DNA of 64,000 nt from Candidatus Aalborgicola lynettensis (GCA_016719405.1 JADJZE010000021.1:744001-808000), one strand, 5' to 3'; counted from the stretch's first letter, positions 25,690-34,901 are shown. Translations and numbers: made by a program. The notes: a model not told the origin generated them from the letters alone.

Positions 25690-25746
25690 TGCTATTGTTT
25701 TTATAGCTGTATCCGCACGTTCTACGCGCGCTACAGGCCAATTTGG
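25690..25746 (+). repeat. dispersed repeat, copy 1
   Basis: TGCTATT-n-ATAGCTG followed by a GC-rich segment with CGCACG. It aligns over about 57 bases with copies at 28915, 29863 and 60590. The GCTAT/ATAGC arms form a short hairpin. This copy is the most diverged. Confidence 0.6.
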
Positions 25747-25747
25747 C

Positions 25748-25776
25748 ATAAAAAAAGCACCGGGGTTGCCGGTGCT
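25748..25776 (-). terminator. Rho-independent terminator for the GMC gene
   Basis: AGCACCGG (25756-25763) and CCGGTGCT (25769-25776) with a run of A on the left, which is a U tract on the minus strand. It lies downstream of the minus-strand GMC oxidoreductase, 170 bases after its stop. Confidence 0.85.
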
Positions 25777-25945
25777 CTTAAAAGCCGCATCTCAAGGGGA
25801 GCGCGGTGTTTATTCGTTCTTGCTTGTGTCTCCTCGGTTCTTGAGAGAACCCTTCTTTTTTCTGCCGCTTTGCAGTTGCCAATTCAATCTGAAGCGCGGT
25901 GAACTGTAGCGCGCACGTGCAGCGCTGCCCATCCGGATTAACCCT

Positions 25946-27681
25946 TCATTGCGGCTGCGCATCCTCCGTGATCCATTGCGCAGCTTTCTCCGCAATCATC
26001 AGTGTTGGCGCATTCGTGTTGCCGCTGGTAATGCGTGGCATGACGCCCGCATCCACCACCCGCAAACCGGCTACACCGCGCACCGCCAGGCGTGTATCCA
26101 CCACCGCCATGGGGTCGTCGTGCGCGCCACCCACGCAGCCCATTTTGGTGGTACCCACAGGGTGGAAGATGGTGGTGGCAATGTCACCGGCCAGTTGCGC
26201 CAGCTCGGCATCACTCTGGTACTGTGCGCCGGGTTTGACCTCTTCCGGCTGGTACTTGGCCAGCGCCGGTTGCGCCAGAATGCGCCGCGTGGTGCGCAGC
26301 GATGCGGCGGCAATGCGGCGGTCTTCCTCCGTGCTCAGGTAGTGCGGGGCAATGGCCGGTGTGGCCTGAAAGTCGGGGCTGGTGATATGTACCGTGCCGC
26401 GGCTGCTGGGGTTGAGGTTGCACACACTGGCGGTAATGGCGTCAAAGGTGTGCAGCGGCTCGCCAAACGCATCCAGGCTCAGCGGTTGCACGTGGTATTC
26501 CAGATTGGGGTAGGGCTGGCTGGGGTCGCTGCGGGTAAAGGCACCAAGTTGGCTGGGCGCCATGCTCATGGGGCCGCTGCGGCGCAGGGCGTACTCCATG
26601 GCAATCTTGGCCTTGCCCCACAGCGAGTGCGCCTGGGTGTTGAGCGTGGGGGTGTTGTGCACCTTGAATACGGTGCGAATCTGCAGATGGTCTTGCAGGT
26701 TTTCGCCCACACCCGGCAGGTCTTGCGCCACGGCAATACCCAGCCCTTGCAGGCGCGCCGCCTGGCCCAGGCCCGACAGTTCCAGTAACTGCGGTGAGCC
26801 AATGGCACCGGCACACAAAATGACTTCGGCGCGGGCGGTGGCGCTCACCATCTGCTGCCCGTCCCACACCTGCACGCCGGTGCAGCGCAGGGTCCGATGG
26901 GGAGTCCCCCGCCGCCGTGTTGGGTGCAATCTCCAGCTTGGCCACCTGGGCCGAAGTCCACAACTCAAAGTTGGGCCGCGCGTAACAGGTGGGGCGCAAA
27001 AAGGCCTTGGGGGTGTTCCAGCGCCAGCCGGCTTTTTGGTTGACCTCAAAATAGCCCACGCCTTCGTTGTCACCCCGGTTGAAATCGTCGGTGGCCGGCA
27101 ATTCCGGCTTGCACCGCGGCGCTGGCAAACGCGTCCAGCACGTCCCAGCGCAGGCGCTGTTTCTCCACCCGCCATTCTCCCCCGGCGTTGTGGTGGCGCA
27201 GCAGCTTGCGGTAGAGGGTGCTGCTGTCTTGCATCAGCGCCGGGGCGGTGCCGCGCGCGCCATGCACGGCGCTGGCACCGGCGTGGTGGTCTTCGTGCAG
27301 CATGAAGTAGGGCAGCGATTGCGCCCAGCCCCAACCGGGGTCACCCACCAGCTGGGCCCACTGGTCGTAGTCGCGCGCCTGGCCGCGCATGTAGATCATG
27401 CCGTTGATGCTGCTGCAGCCGCCCAGCGTTTTGCCGCGCGGGTAGCGCAGGGCGCGGCCATTGAGACCCGGCTCAGGCTGGGTCTGGTACAGCCAGTCGG
27501 TGCGCGGGTTGCCAATGCAGTGCAGGTAGCCCACCGGGATGTGAATCCAGTGGTAATCATCCTTGCGGCCGGCCTCAATCAGCAGCACGCGTTTGGAGGC
27601 ATCGGCACTCAGGCGGTTGGCCAGCAGGCAGCCGGCCGTACCGGCGCCGACGATGATGTAGTCAAACGTGGTGTCGCTCAT
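25946..27681 (-). pseudogene. GMC-family oxidoreductase (choline dehydrogenase-like), two apparent frameshifts
   Basis: Three consecutive frames make one FAD enzyme. Frame one: MSDTTFDYIIVGAGTAGCLL (FAD site), PRGKTLGGCSSINGMIYMRG. Frame two from about 27105: PATDDFNRGDNEGVGYFEVN. Frame three from about 26905: VILCAGAIGSPQLLELSG, DLPGVGENLQDHL and the C-terminal HPVGTTKMG and GNTNAPTLMIAEKAA, which carry the catalytic His and Asn. Each join needs one base removed; the second is beside a G5 and C4 run. The full protein would be about 575 residues, normal for the family. Either a young pseudogene or sequence error. The substrate is an alcohol. Confidence 0.85.
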
Positions 27682-27783
27682 GCCCCATCGTAAGCGAGGG
27701 AGCTGACGCCGGGTGTAAGAAAGGGCGCCAGCGTACAGGGCCGGTTTTCCGCTGGTGGCGCATGCCCCGCCATAATGCGCGCC

Positions 27784-28773
27784 ATGCCACTACCTGCGCC
27801 CACCCTTTCGCCCCACCTTTTGCACACCGCTCCCCACATCGTCCCGGTGGAGTTTGCAGGCCACCAGGCCTTGCAACTGCGCACGCGCCATGGCGTGGCC
27901 ATCGTCGCTTTGCATGGCGCCCACCTGCTGTCGTGGGTGCCCACTGGTGGGCGCGAGGTGTTGTGGCTATCACCCCAGGCGCTGCCGGAACCGGCCTCCA
28001 TACGCGGCGGTGTGCCGGTGTGCTGGCCGTGGTTTGCCACCCAGCGCATGCCCGCGGGTGCCATGCAGCACGGACCCCTGCGCAACCTGCCCTGGCAGGT
28101 GCAGGCGGTGCACACCTGTGGGGATCAAGAGGTCAGCCTGACGTTGCACCCCTGCCTGGAGCGGGAACCGCGTCTGATGGAATGGGCGCCGGGCCTGCAG
28201 GTGGCGCTGCGCATCACCCTGGGCGCCGCACTCACGCAAACACTGCATACGCACAACGGCGGCTCCCAGCCCTTTACGCTGACCCAGGGCCTGCACAGCT
28301 ACTTTGCCGTGGGCCAGGCCACGCAGGTCGGTATTGAGGGGTTACAGGGGCTGCGCTACCAGGAGCGCAATGCGCCAGAAAGCGCTGTGCAACACACGCC
28401 GTTTGCGCTGGATGCCCAGCACCCGGCCTGCGACCGCATTTACGACCACCTGGCCATCGGTCCCGGTGTGCAGGCGGCGTTGGGCGAACCCGCTTTGGCA
28501 CAGACGGACGCAGCCGACGCACAGGCCCCCGGCCACCGCTACACACTGGTGGACCCAATCTGGCAGCGCCGCATCCAGATCGACACGCAGGGCAGCCAGT
28601 CGGTGGTGGTGTGGAACCCCGGCAGCGCAGGCGCCCGCACCATGGCCGATGTGCCGGACGCGGCCTGGCAAGACTTCTTCTGCGTTGAAGCCGCCAACGC
28701 GGGGGTGGATGCGGTGCAACTGGCGCCGGGGGGGCAGCACAGCCTGGTACAGATTATTCGGATAATTTTCTAG
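27784..28773 (+). CDS. D-hexose-6-phosphate mutarotase (YeaD-like)
   Basis: About 330 residues of an aldose-1-epimerase-like fold. Seen: HGAHLLSWVP, SIRGGVPVCWPWF (phosphate-binding RGG and substrate region), LHSYFAVG with the catalytic His, and VVVWNPG and FFCVEAAN with the catalytic Glu. It interconverts alpha and beta glucose-6-phosphate. Starts at 27775 or 27784 are both possible. It is divergent from the GMC gene, which starts about 100 bases away. Confidence 0.88.
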   Translation: MPLPAPTLSPHLLHTAPHIVPVEFAGHQALQLRTRHGVAIVALHGAHLLSWVPTGGREVLWLSPQALPEPASIRGGVPVCWPWFATQRMPAGAMQHGPLRNLPWQVQAVHTCGDQEVSLTLHPCLEREPRLMEWAPGLQVALRITLGAALTQTLHTHNGGSQPFTLTQGLHSYFAVGQATQVGIEGLQGLRYQERNAPESAVQHTPFALDAQHPACDRIYDHLAIGPGVQAALGEPALAQTDAADAQAPGHRYTLVDPIWQRRIQIDTQGSQSVVVWNPGSAGARTMADVPDAAWQDFFCVEAANAGVDAVQLAPGGQHSLVQIIRIIF

Positions 28774-28914
28774 CTTTGCGCACGTCGGGCGGGCACAAGT
28801 AGCTACGTCTTTCGTAGCAAATGCCAGAGCAGACCACTTCGTGGTCCGCACTACGACGGCGAGCCGTCTCTTTGCGCTGCGGTAGTTCGCAATGCCGTGG
28901 TGGCAGATGTCATG

Positions 28915-28971
28915 CGCTATGAATTTCATAGCGATAAACGCACGCCAGACGAGCGGAAACAGACAAAAATA
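28915..28971 (+). repeat. dispersed repeat, copy 2 (left of the PIN/antitoxin pair)
   Basis: CGCTATGAATTTCATAGCG followed by TAAACGCACGCCAGACGAG. It is almost identical over 30 bases (core GCCAGACGAGCGGAAAC) to copy 3 at 29863, in direct orientation, with the TA genes between. Confidence 0.75.
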
Positions 28972-28980
28972 TATTCACAA

Positions 28981-29415
28981 CTACCCGACGGGCGCAACTA
29001 CCTTGATGGCCTGGGCGACCGTGACGATGGGTATGCCGTTGAAGTTCTTGAGCACTAGCAGGTCGTCATCACCCGAGACAATGAGATCGGCTCTCGCGGC
29101 CAGGGCGCAAGCCAGAACGGCGTCGTCATCGGCATCGCGCGAGACCGGTGTGTCGAGTTGCCTTGCGGTCACCATGGTGGCGACGCGCCGGTAGTGGGCC
29201 AACAGTTGGTCTGCTGTCATACCTGTGGCGGCTACATACTTGGTCAGTTTTTTCTTGGCCAGCGTGGCGGCCAGTTCATCGAGCAGGACGCGGCTGGTAA
29301 AAAGCTGGACATCTTTCTCGCCTGCCAACGCGATGAAACGCCCTGGCGTGCCATGCCAGAGAATGGCCGATACCAGCACATTGGTGTCGACCACCCAGCG
29401 CGGGCGGCGCTTCAT
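28981..29415 (-). CDS. PIN-family toxin component
   Basis: The 144-residue protein starts MKRRPRWVVDTNVLVSAIL, a PIN-fold opening with catalytic Asp, followed by LLDELAATLAKKK with the Glu and VSRDADDDAVLACALAARAD with further acids, then LIVSGDDDLLVL. It belongs to the group annotated as putative toxin component, PIN family, a presumed RNase. The ATG overlaps the antitoxin stop by four bases. The longer frame to 29754 covers the antitoxin in another frame and is rejected. Confidence 0.85.
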   Translation of the reverse strand: MKRRPRWVVDTNVLVSAILWHGTPGRFIALAGEKDVQLFTSRVLLDELAATLAKKKLTKYVAATGMTADQLLAHYRRVATMVTARQLDTPVSRDADDDAVLACALAARADLIVSGDDDLLVLKNFNGIPIVTVAQAIKVVAPVG

Positions 29416-29666
29416 TCGTTTCTGTCGATCCGGGCTTTGCGTTCGCGGCGCACCGTGTCGACCTCGGCCTGAATCTCCTTCATCGACAGCGGCTTGCTGC
29501 CTGCCGCGCTGGCACGCTGCGCTCCCGCCAGCAAGGCCTGGGCAGCGCGGCGCTGCATGGCGTCTTTGACCATCTCGCGCAGAGCCTTGGGCGTCAGCAA
29601 TCCCGCCGCCATGGCATCCCGCGCCAGCCGGTCGGGCAAATCGAGCTTGACTTCCAGTGTCGTCAT
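29412..29666 (-). CDS. antitoxin partner of the PIN protein
   Basis: This 84-residue protein begins MTTLEVKLDLPDRLARDAMAA, resembling a short ribbon-helix-helix or AbrB-like opening with a beta strand and an amphipathic helix. The rest is charged (EIQAEVDTVRRERKARIDRNE), as expected for a toxin-binding tail. It lies directly upstream of the PIN gene with a four-base overlap. It probably neutralises the toxin and represses the pair. Confidence 0.8.
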   Translation of the reverse strand: MTTLEVKLDLPDRLARDAMAAGLLTPKALREMVKDAMQRRAAQALLAGAQRASAAGSKPLSMKEIQAEVDTVRRERKARIDRNE

Positions 29667-30064
29667 GGCATTCCTTGTTGAGCGGCTGGTCACCTATGCC
29701 AGCATGGTTTGCAATATCGTGGAGCACCCAAAACGGGCCCTGTGTCGGACGCAAACTTCACCCACAAATCGGAATCGCTGCGTGCGGGGACACGGCTGGA
29801 TTTTAGGGGCGATCGGGCGTTACCGCGCACCAGCCCGGCGGGCCACGGCGGTAAATGTCAAATGCTATGAACTTGATAGCGGTAAACGCAAGCCAGACGA
29901 GCGGAAACTGCTATTTTTACTATGAAAAGCTGAGCCCGACCAGTCTATCCACTGTGCCGCAGGTTCCCGGTGCCAGTGCAGGGCGGCACTACATGGCTGA
30001 AACGCGTCATCGGCATGTACAGAGGGGTTACCTTGGGCAGCACCTCTTCAAGGCGTTGGGCTGT
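29667..30064. other. intergenic stretch between the antitoxin and the Hint gene
   Basis: Apart from dispersed repeat copy 3 (29863-29919) I see no gene. On the minus strand a 39-codon reading in frame continues past the Hint gene stop (TAQRLEEVLPKVTPLYMP), which could be leftover coding sequence. Confidence 0.5.
29863..29919 (+). repeat. dispersed repeat, copy 3 (right of the PIN/antitoxin pair)
   Basis: TGCTATGAACTTGATAGCGG then TAAACGCAAGCCAGACGAG. Near-identical to copy 2 at 28915, 948 bases away, same orientation. Confidence 0.75.
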
Positions 30065-30787
30065 TTAGAGCACTTCCGAGCCACCACAGTTTTGGTTATG
30101 TACCCAGATACCGTGTTCGCCCACGTAGTAGGTGTGGAAATCTTCGACCTCCAAGTTATAAACCGGTGCTGTAAAGAACAAGGCGGGGTCAATGGCTTCA
30201 GGATCACCCAAGTCGCGGTACGTTTCTTCCACCGTTTCCAAGGGCATCACGGAGGCTGCAATCAGCTTGTGAGATTCGTAATCCCAAAGAGCTCCCGGGC
30301 TGTCGGTGGCACCCATGTGATTCGGTTTCCAGCCCACATTCGGCTGGTCGGAAATGTAGACATTCGTCAAATGTGCGAATTCAATAGGCTGACCGGATTT
30401 GTCTTCGAATGTGAATGCCAAAGGGTAAGCAGCGGACAAGGAATATCTCCGAAGCTCACTGACAGCCGTCCACCCCTGCTCTTTGGTCCAGAATGGGTGG
30501 TTTCTCGTGACCGATATTCGTCTTTGTTTGACCGGTTTTCCATAGGTTCTGTCTTGTCCAGGTTGGATGTAGTAGAGATCCACAATCCGCTCCGACGGAT
30601 GAGCAATGGTCCTAAGCACCCGCTTAAAAGCCTGCTCACCGCCGTTTTCCGGCTTGGACAACACCCAATCGCCCACCTGAATCTGCTCAATCGGCTTGAG
30701 GCCCTCTTTGGTGTGCACCAAGGTGCCTTTGGCGAAGCAGGCGCCCGGCTCCAACCAGCGGCGCAAATGGTCCGGGGCGTGCAGCAT
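30065..30787 (-). CDS. orphan Hint (intein-like) domain protein
   Basis: The 240-residue protein is nearly all Hint domain. Cys17 opens block A (CFAKGTLVHTKEGLKPIEQI, then VGDWVLSKP), block B is SVTRNHPFWT, and the end is VYNLEVEDFHTYYVGEHG then WVHNQNC, with C234 as the +1-type residue. Hint domains autoprocess proteins and in polymorphic toxins release the C-terminal toxin. Here only GGSEVL follows the junction and only 16 residues precede Cys17, so no carrier or toxin is attached. It starts 9 bases after the tesB stop. Probably a displaced toxin module, or a stand-alone processing domain. Confidence 0.8.
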   Translation of the reverse strand: MLHAPDHLRRWLEPGACFAKGTLVHTKEGLKPIEQIQVGDWVLSKPENGGEQAFKRVLRTIAHPSERIVDLYYIQPGQDRTYGKPVKQRRISVTRNHPFWTKEQGWTAVSELRRYSLSAAYPLAFTFEDKSGQPIEFAHLTNVYISDQPNVGWKPNHMGATDSPGALWDYESHKLIAASVMPLETVEETYRDLGDPEAIDPALFFTAPVYNLEVEDFHTYYVGEHGIWVHNQNCGGSEVL

Positions 30788-30796
30788 GTCTCTTTA

Positions 30797-31684
30797 TCAG
30801 CCCTGGCTGCTGCGCGTCTCGCGCCCCGGTGTCAGTTGGCGGATCAGCCCCTCTTGCGCCACGCAGGCTACCAACTGGCCCTGGCGGTTGAAGATGTTGC
30901 CGCGGTTAAAGCCGCGCCCGTTGGCGGCGGTGGGGCTGTCGGAGGCGTACAGCAGCCACTCGTCCATGCGAAACGGGCGGTAAAACCACATGGCGTGGTC
31001 CAGGCTGGCGGTCATCATGTCGGGCTGGTAGAAGGTTACGCCGTGCGGGCGCATGCAGGTGGCCAGCAGGCCAAAGTCGGACGCGTAGGCCAGCAGGCAT
31101 TTGTTCAGCGTCGGGTCGGCGGGCATGGCGCTGACGGTGCGAAACCAGGCGTAACGCACGGGCGGTGTTTTTTGCGGGTTGAACGGGTTGATGGGCTCCA
31201 CCTGGCGGATTTCGATCGGCCGGTCGCAGGTGAACTGCGTGCGGATGCGCGCGGGTATGCGGTCTTTCACGGCACGGGCCATCTCCAGCTCCGACACCAG
31301 CGATTCCGGCGGGGGCACCTGGGGCATTTCAGCCTGGTGGTCAAAACCCGACTCTGGTGCCTGGAATGAGGAGGACAAAATCAGAATCGGCGCGTTGTCC
31401 TGGATGGCGGTGACGCGGCGCACGCTGAAGCTCTTGCCGTCGCGGATGCGCTCCACCTGGTATTCAATCGGCAACTGGGTGCTGCCGGCGCGGATGAAAT
31501 AGGCGTGCAGCGAATGCACGTCCACCCCCGCGCAGGTGTTGGTGGCGGCCACCAGGGACTGGCCCAGCACGTGGCCACCAAACAGGTTGCGAAAGCCCAG
31601 GTCCTGGCTTTGGCCCAGGTAGCGGTCGGGCCCAATGGCTTGCAGGTTCATCAAATCCAGCAAACCGGTCAAAGTGTCACTCAT
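30797..31684 (-). CDS. tesB: acyl-CoA thioesterase II
   Basis: The 295-residue double hotdog enzyme hydrolyses medium- and long-chain acyl-CoA. Typical segments: GLLDLMNLQAIGPDRYLGQS, NLFGGHVLGQSLVAA, LHAYFIRAGS, YASDFGLLATCMRPHG with the catalytic Asp, and SLDHAMWFYRPFR. The start at 31684 overlaps the DUF5710 gene stop (TCATG); the longer upstream frame is spurious. Confidence 0.93.
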   Translation of the reverse strand: MSDTLTGLLDLMNLQAIGPDRYLGQSQDLGFRNLFGGHVLGQSLVAATNTCAGVDVHSLHAYFIRAGSTQLPIEYQVERIRDGKSFSVRRVTAIQDNAPILILSSSFQAPESGFDHQAEMPQVPPPESLVSELEMARAVKDRIPARIRTQFTCDRPIEIRQVEPINPFNPQKTPPVRYAWFRTVSAMPADPTLNKCLLAYASDFGLLATCMRPHGVTFYQPDMMTASLDHAMWFYRPFRMDEWLLYASDSPTAANGRGFNRGNIFNRQGQLVACVAQEGLIRQLTPGRETRSSQG

Positions 31685-31974
31685 GTGTGCTCCGTGTGTT
31701 GGCAATGTTCCCAGGGCAGAACATTGCAGTGGCAAAGGGGTTTGAAAACAGCCGGGCCGGTGAATACACCCGCGCGTTTCGCCGCTGGCTTGGCGTTGAC
31801 AGATAGGGGTGCCCCCCCGGTCGCTTCGTTTTGTTCCTGTGGCATCCAGTCTGAAAAAACTTCGATGGATTGCGGGTCCATCACGTACCAGATTTTGCGC
31901 GCCGCATCCCAGCGCGCCCCCAGTTCTTTGGCAGCGTCCTTTTGGGCGTAAGGGACTTTCAGATTGAAGCGCAT
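31681..31974 (-). CDS. DUF5710-domain protein
   Basis: The 97-residue protein carries MRFNLKVPYAQKDAAKELGA followed by RWDAARKIWYVMD, the DUF5710 signature often found as a DNA- or nucleic-acid-associated add-on (for example in primases and helicases of mobile elements). Here it stands alone with a tail containing CHCNVLPWEHC, four Cys/His that could bind zinc. It overlaps tesB by four bases, so it is translationally coupled to a metabolic gene. Function is unknown. Confidence 0.8.
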   Translation of the reverse strand: MRFNLKVPYAQKDAAKELGARWDAARKIWYVMDPQSIEVFSDWMPQEQNEATGGAPLSVNAKPAAKRAGVFTGPAVFKPLCHCNVLPWEHCQHTEHT

Positions 31975-32118
31975 GAGGGGGCAGGTGTTGGCGTGGCGGA
32001 GTGTGTATTTTCCACCCACTTTGGGTGTGCAGCGGGCGCCGGGGCGACTGAAATAGTGGCAGAGCGCGCCGGTTCAGAGTTACCATCGCCACCAAGCACG
32101 GGTGGCTTCTGGTTTCTT

Positions 32119-33024
32119 ATGGAGCGTGATGGCATGGCAACGGTGGTTTTTGCAGACCTTGTTGGAAGCACCAGCCTCTTCGATCGTGTGGGCGACGAGG
32201 TGGCGTCCCACTTTGTGCAGCAACTTATGGCCACACTGCGACCGATTTTCGAGCAGCACCAGGGGCGCGTGGTCAAACTGCTGGGCGACGGCCTGTTTGT
32301 GGTGTTTGACGACGAAACGAAGGCCTTGACCGCCTGCACCCAGGTGCTCAACCAGCTGCTGCAGCAACCCCTGCGCGCCACACCCAACCTGGCCCCGGCC
32401 CAAATGCAGATTGGCATCGCCAGTGGTGAGGTGGTGGAGCTGCAGGGCGATTGTTTTGGCGACACCGTCAACAGCGCAGCCCGCTTGGCCGATTTGGCCG
32501 GACCCTCGCAGATATTGACCACCGAGCCGGTCTGGAATGCGCTGCCCACCGCCTACAAACTGGCACTGCGCGACATGGGGCCCATCTATTTGCGCGGACG
32601 CTCCGAGGCCAGCCATGTGTACCGGGTGGAGTGGCAATCCGGTCGCAACGAAGAAGCCACCATGGCCGGGCGCTCCATGTTGCCCCGCGTACCGCGTGCC
32701 GAATGCCTCAAGCTGGCCCATGGCGAACACACCATGAGCCTGGCCGCAGGGCCTGGCAAAGTGATGATGGGGCGGGCGCCCGAGGTGGACTTTGTCATCA
32801 ACGATCCGCGCGTGTCCAGAAAACATGCCATGGTGGAGTGGCGCGGCGGCTATTTTGTGTTGACCGATTTGTCCAGCCACGGCAGCTGGGTGTCTGTGGG
32901 CAAGCAGTCGCAAGCCGTGCTGTTGCGCCGTACCGAGTGTTACCTGGTGGGCAGCGGCCACATTGTGCTGGGGGGCGACGACGCGGATGCCGATGCCCCG
33001 GTTGTGGTTTTTAACATTGCCTGA
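32119..33024 (+). CDS. class III adenylate/guanylate cyclase with C-terminal FHA domain
   Basis: About 301 residues. The cyclase domain has both metal Asp residues (Asp13 in FADLVGST, Asp57 in KLLGDGLFVVF) and the CFGDTVNSAARL segment with the transition-state Asn and Arg; Lys53 and this Asp favour ATP. Residues 215-295 form an FHA domain (GRAPEVDFVINDPRVSRKHA), which reads phosphothreonine. It ends 13 bases before a Ser/Thr kinase gene, so its FHA domain may bind that kinase or its substrates. Starts at 32119 or 32134 are possible. Confidence 0.88.
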   Translation: MERDGMATVVFADLVGSTSLFDRVGDEVASHFVQQLMATLRPIFEQHQGRVVKLLGDGLFVVFDDETKALTACTQVLNQLLQQPLRATPNLAPAQMQIGIASGEVVELQGDCFGDTVNSAARLADLAGPSQILTTEPVWNALPTAYKLALRDMGPIYLRGRSEASHVYRVEWQSGRNEEATMAGRSMLPRVPRAECLKLAHGEHTMSLAAGPGKVMMGRAPEVDFVINDPRVSRKHAMVEWRGGYFVLTDLSSHGSWVSVGKQSQAVLLRRTECYLVGSGHIVLGGDDADADAPVVVFNIA

Positions 33025-33037
33025 CGCGGGTACCCCC

Positions 33038-34882
33038 ATGAAAAAACTCGGACGTTATGACCTCACGCGCGTCATCGGCAAGGGTGCCATGGGTATGGTG
33101 TATGAGGCCCGCGACCCCAACCTCGATCGCAGGGTGGCCATCAAAACCATCAAGGTCGAAAACCTGACGGAAGAAGAGGCCGCCGATTACGAGTTGCGTT
33201 TTCGTACCGAAGCGCGCTCAGCAGCACGCCTGCAGCACCCCAACATCGTCAGCGTTTACGACTCCGATCGGGACTCCGAAGTGGCCTACCTGGTCATCGA
33301 ATACATCAACGGCGAAGACCTCAAGCACCACCTGGACCGGGGCGACGTGTATACGCTGGCGCAGACCTTGTCGATCATGGGTGACTTGCTCTCGGCGCTG
33401 GACTATGCACACCGCAATGGCATTGTGCACCGCGATATCAAACCGGCCAACCTGCTGCTGGAGCCGGGTGGGCGTGTCAAGCTGGCCGACTTTGGTGTCG
33501 CCCGTATGCAGGATTCCGGGGACGCCACGCGCACCCAGGGCTCCATGGTGGGTACCCTGAAGTACATGTCGCCGGAGCAGGTGCAAAGCCAGCCCGTGGA
33601 CGCGCGGGCCGACCTGTTTGCCGCCGGTATCGTGCTGTACCAGTTGCTCACTGGGGTGCGCCCGTTTGATGGCAGCAGTGACTTTGATGTTATCCAGAAG
33701 ATCACCAGCCAGAACCCGTTGCCGCCGTCGAGTTTGACACCGGGGTTGCCCCAGGCCATCGACGCCGTGGTGGCCCGCGCCCTGGAGAAATCGCGCGAAA
33801 ACCGTTACCCCACCGCCCAGGCGTTCAAAGAGGCATTGTTTGCAGCAGTGCATGACACCGATACCGACCAGACCGTTGCGCCACGTACCAAGGCGCCGGG
33901 TAGCCGCTCGCCGCTCGCCACGGAAAACACCGGTGGGGGCAGCGCTTCAGGCGCGACCTCGACCGTGACACAGGAACTGGAACTGGTGTACTGGAAAGAC
34001 ATTACCGAGTCCAGTGACCGGGCAGATTTTGTGGGTTTTCTGGAGCGTTTCCCGGCCGGCGTTTATGCCGATTTGGCCAAGCGCAAACTCAAACGCCTGG
34101 GCATGGTCGATGGTTCCGGTGCCAGCCTTGCGCCAGCCACGCAAACGCGTCCGGTCGATAACAGCGTTACCCAGGTATCGGCACGCGGTTCCGCCCTTGC
34201 TGTATCACCTTCCGCAGCAGCCACTGCTGCGCCAGATGTACCGCCTTCCCCGAGTGCCGCGCCAGCGGCAACGGGCAGCGAACGTACGTTAGCGCCTGGG
34301 CGCCATCGTTGGCTGGGTGCCGTGGTGGCGCTGGCGGTGGTGGGTGCCGGTATGGTGGGGTACGGCTTGTGGCCTGGGGACACGGCACACGAGGAACAGG
34401 TTGTGTCCGCCCCAATCGCGCCATCATCCCAGGTGCCAAGCGCCGCAAGCGCCGCGCAGTCGGTCAACGTGCCAGGCCCGGTGGCCGCGCCAGCCGCGTC
34501 AACCGGGACGTTGGCCGAGTCCGTTGCGCCCGCCACCGCTGTGGTGGGTAAACCGGGTCTGTCAACCGGTGCGGCGCATCCCGCCAGCAGTGCATCCGCC
34601 GCAGTGGTGCCCAAGTTAGCCGCATCGGCCCGGCAAACGCCAGAGCATGTGAAGGGGGCGGAACCAGCGCTTTCCGCAGTGGCGGGAAGCAAAACACCGC
34701 CCGCTGCCACCGCCGCCGCCGCCAATGACCCACGGGTACCCTGCAAGGACCGTTGGTTACTGGGCTACCAGTTGTGTATGTCGCGCAAATGCGGGGAAGC
34801 CGTATACGCCCAGCATCCGGTGTGCGTGGAACGCCATGAGATGGAGCGGAACAACAGAAGCCGGGAAAAATCAACCTTTTGA
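33038..34882 (+). CDS. membrane-anchored Ser/Thr protein kinase (Hanks type)
   Basis: The 614-residue protein has an N-terminal kinase domain (7-270): GKGAMGMVYEA, Lys36 in VAIKTIK, HRDIKPANLLL (Asp133), DFGVA (Asp151) and MSPEQ. A low-complexity linker leads to one membrane helix (WLGAVVALAVVGAGMVGYGL, around residue 430), a long Ala/Pro-rich extracytoplasmic region and a conserved end with four Cys (PCKDRWLLGYQLCMSRKCG, CVERHEM). The paired cyclase-FHA gene suggests one signalling unit. The Cys-bearing tail may sense something in the periplasm. Confidence 0.92.
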   Translation: MKKLGRYDLTRVIGKGAMGMVYEARDPNLDRRVAIKTIKVENLTEEEAADYELRFRTEARSAARLQHPNIVSVYDSDRDSEVAYLVIEYINGEDLKHHLDRGDVYTLAQTLSIMGDLLSALDYAHRNGIVHRDIKPANLLLEPGGRVKLADFGVARMQDSGDATRTQGSMVGTLKYMSPEQVQSQPVDARADLFAAGIVLYQLLTGVRPFDGSSDFDVIQKITSQNPLPPSSLTPGLPQAIDAVVARALEKSRENRYPTAQAFKEALFAAVHDTDTDQTVAPRTKAPGSRSPLATENTGGGSASGATSTVTQELELVYWKDITESSDRADFVGFLERFPAGVYADLAKRKLKRLGMVDGSGASLAPATQTRPVDNSVTQVSARGSALAVSPSAAATAAPDVPPSPSAAPAATGSERTLAPGRHRWLGAVVALAVVGAGMVGYGLWPGDTAHEEQVVSAPIAPSSQVPSAASAAQSVNVPGPVAAPAASTGTLAESVAPATAVVGKPGLSTGAAHPASSASAAVVPKLAASARQTPEHVKGAEPALSAVAGSKTPPAATAAAANDPRVPCKDRWLLGYQLCMSRKCGEAVYAQHPVCVERHEMERNNRSREKSTF

Positions 34883-34901
34883 CATGGGTGCGGCAGGGGG
34901 G

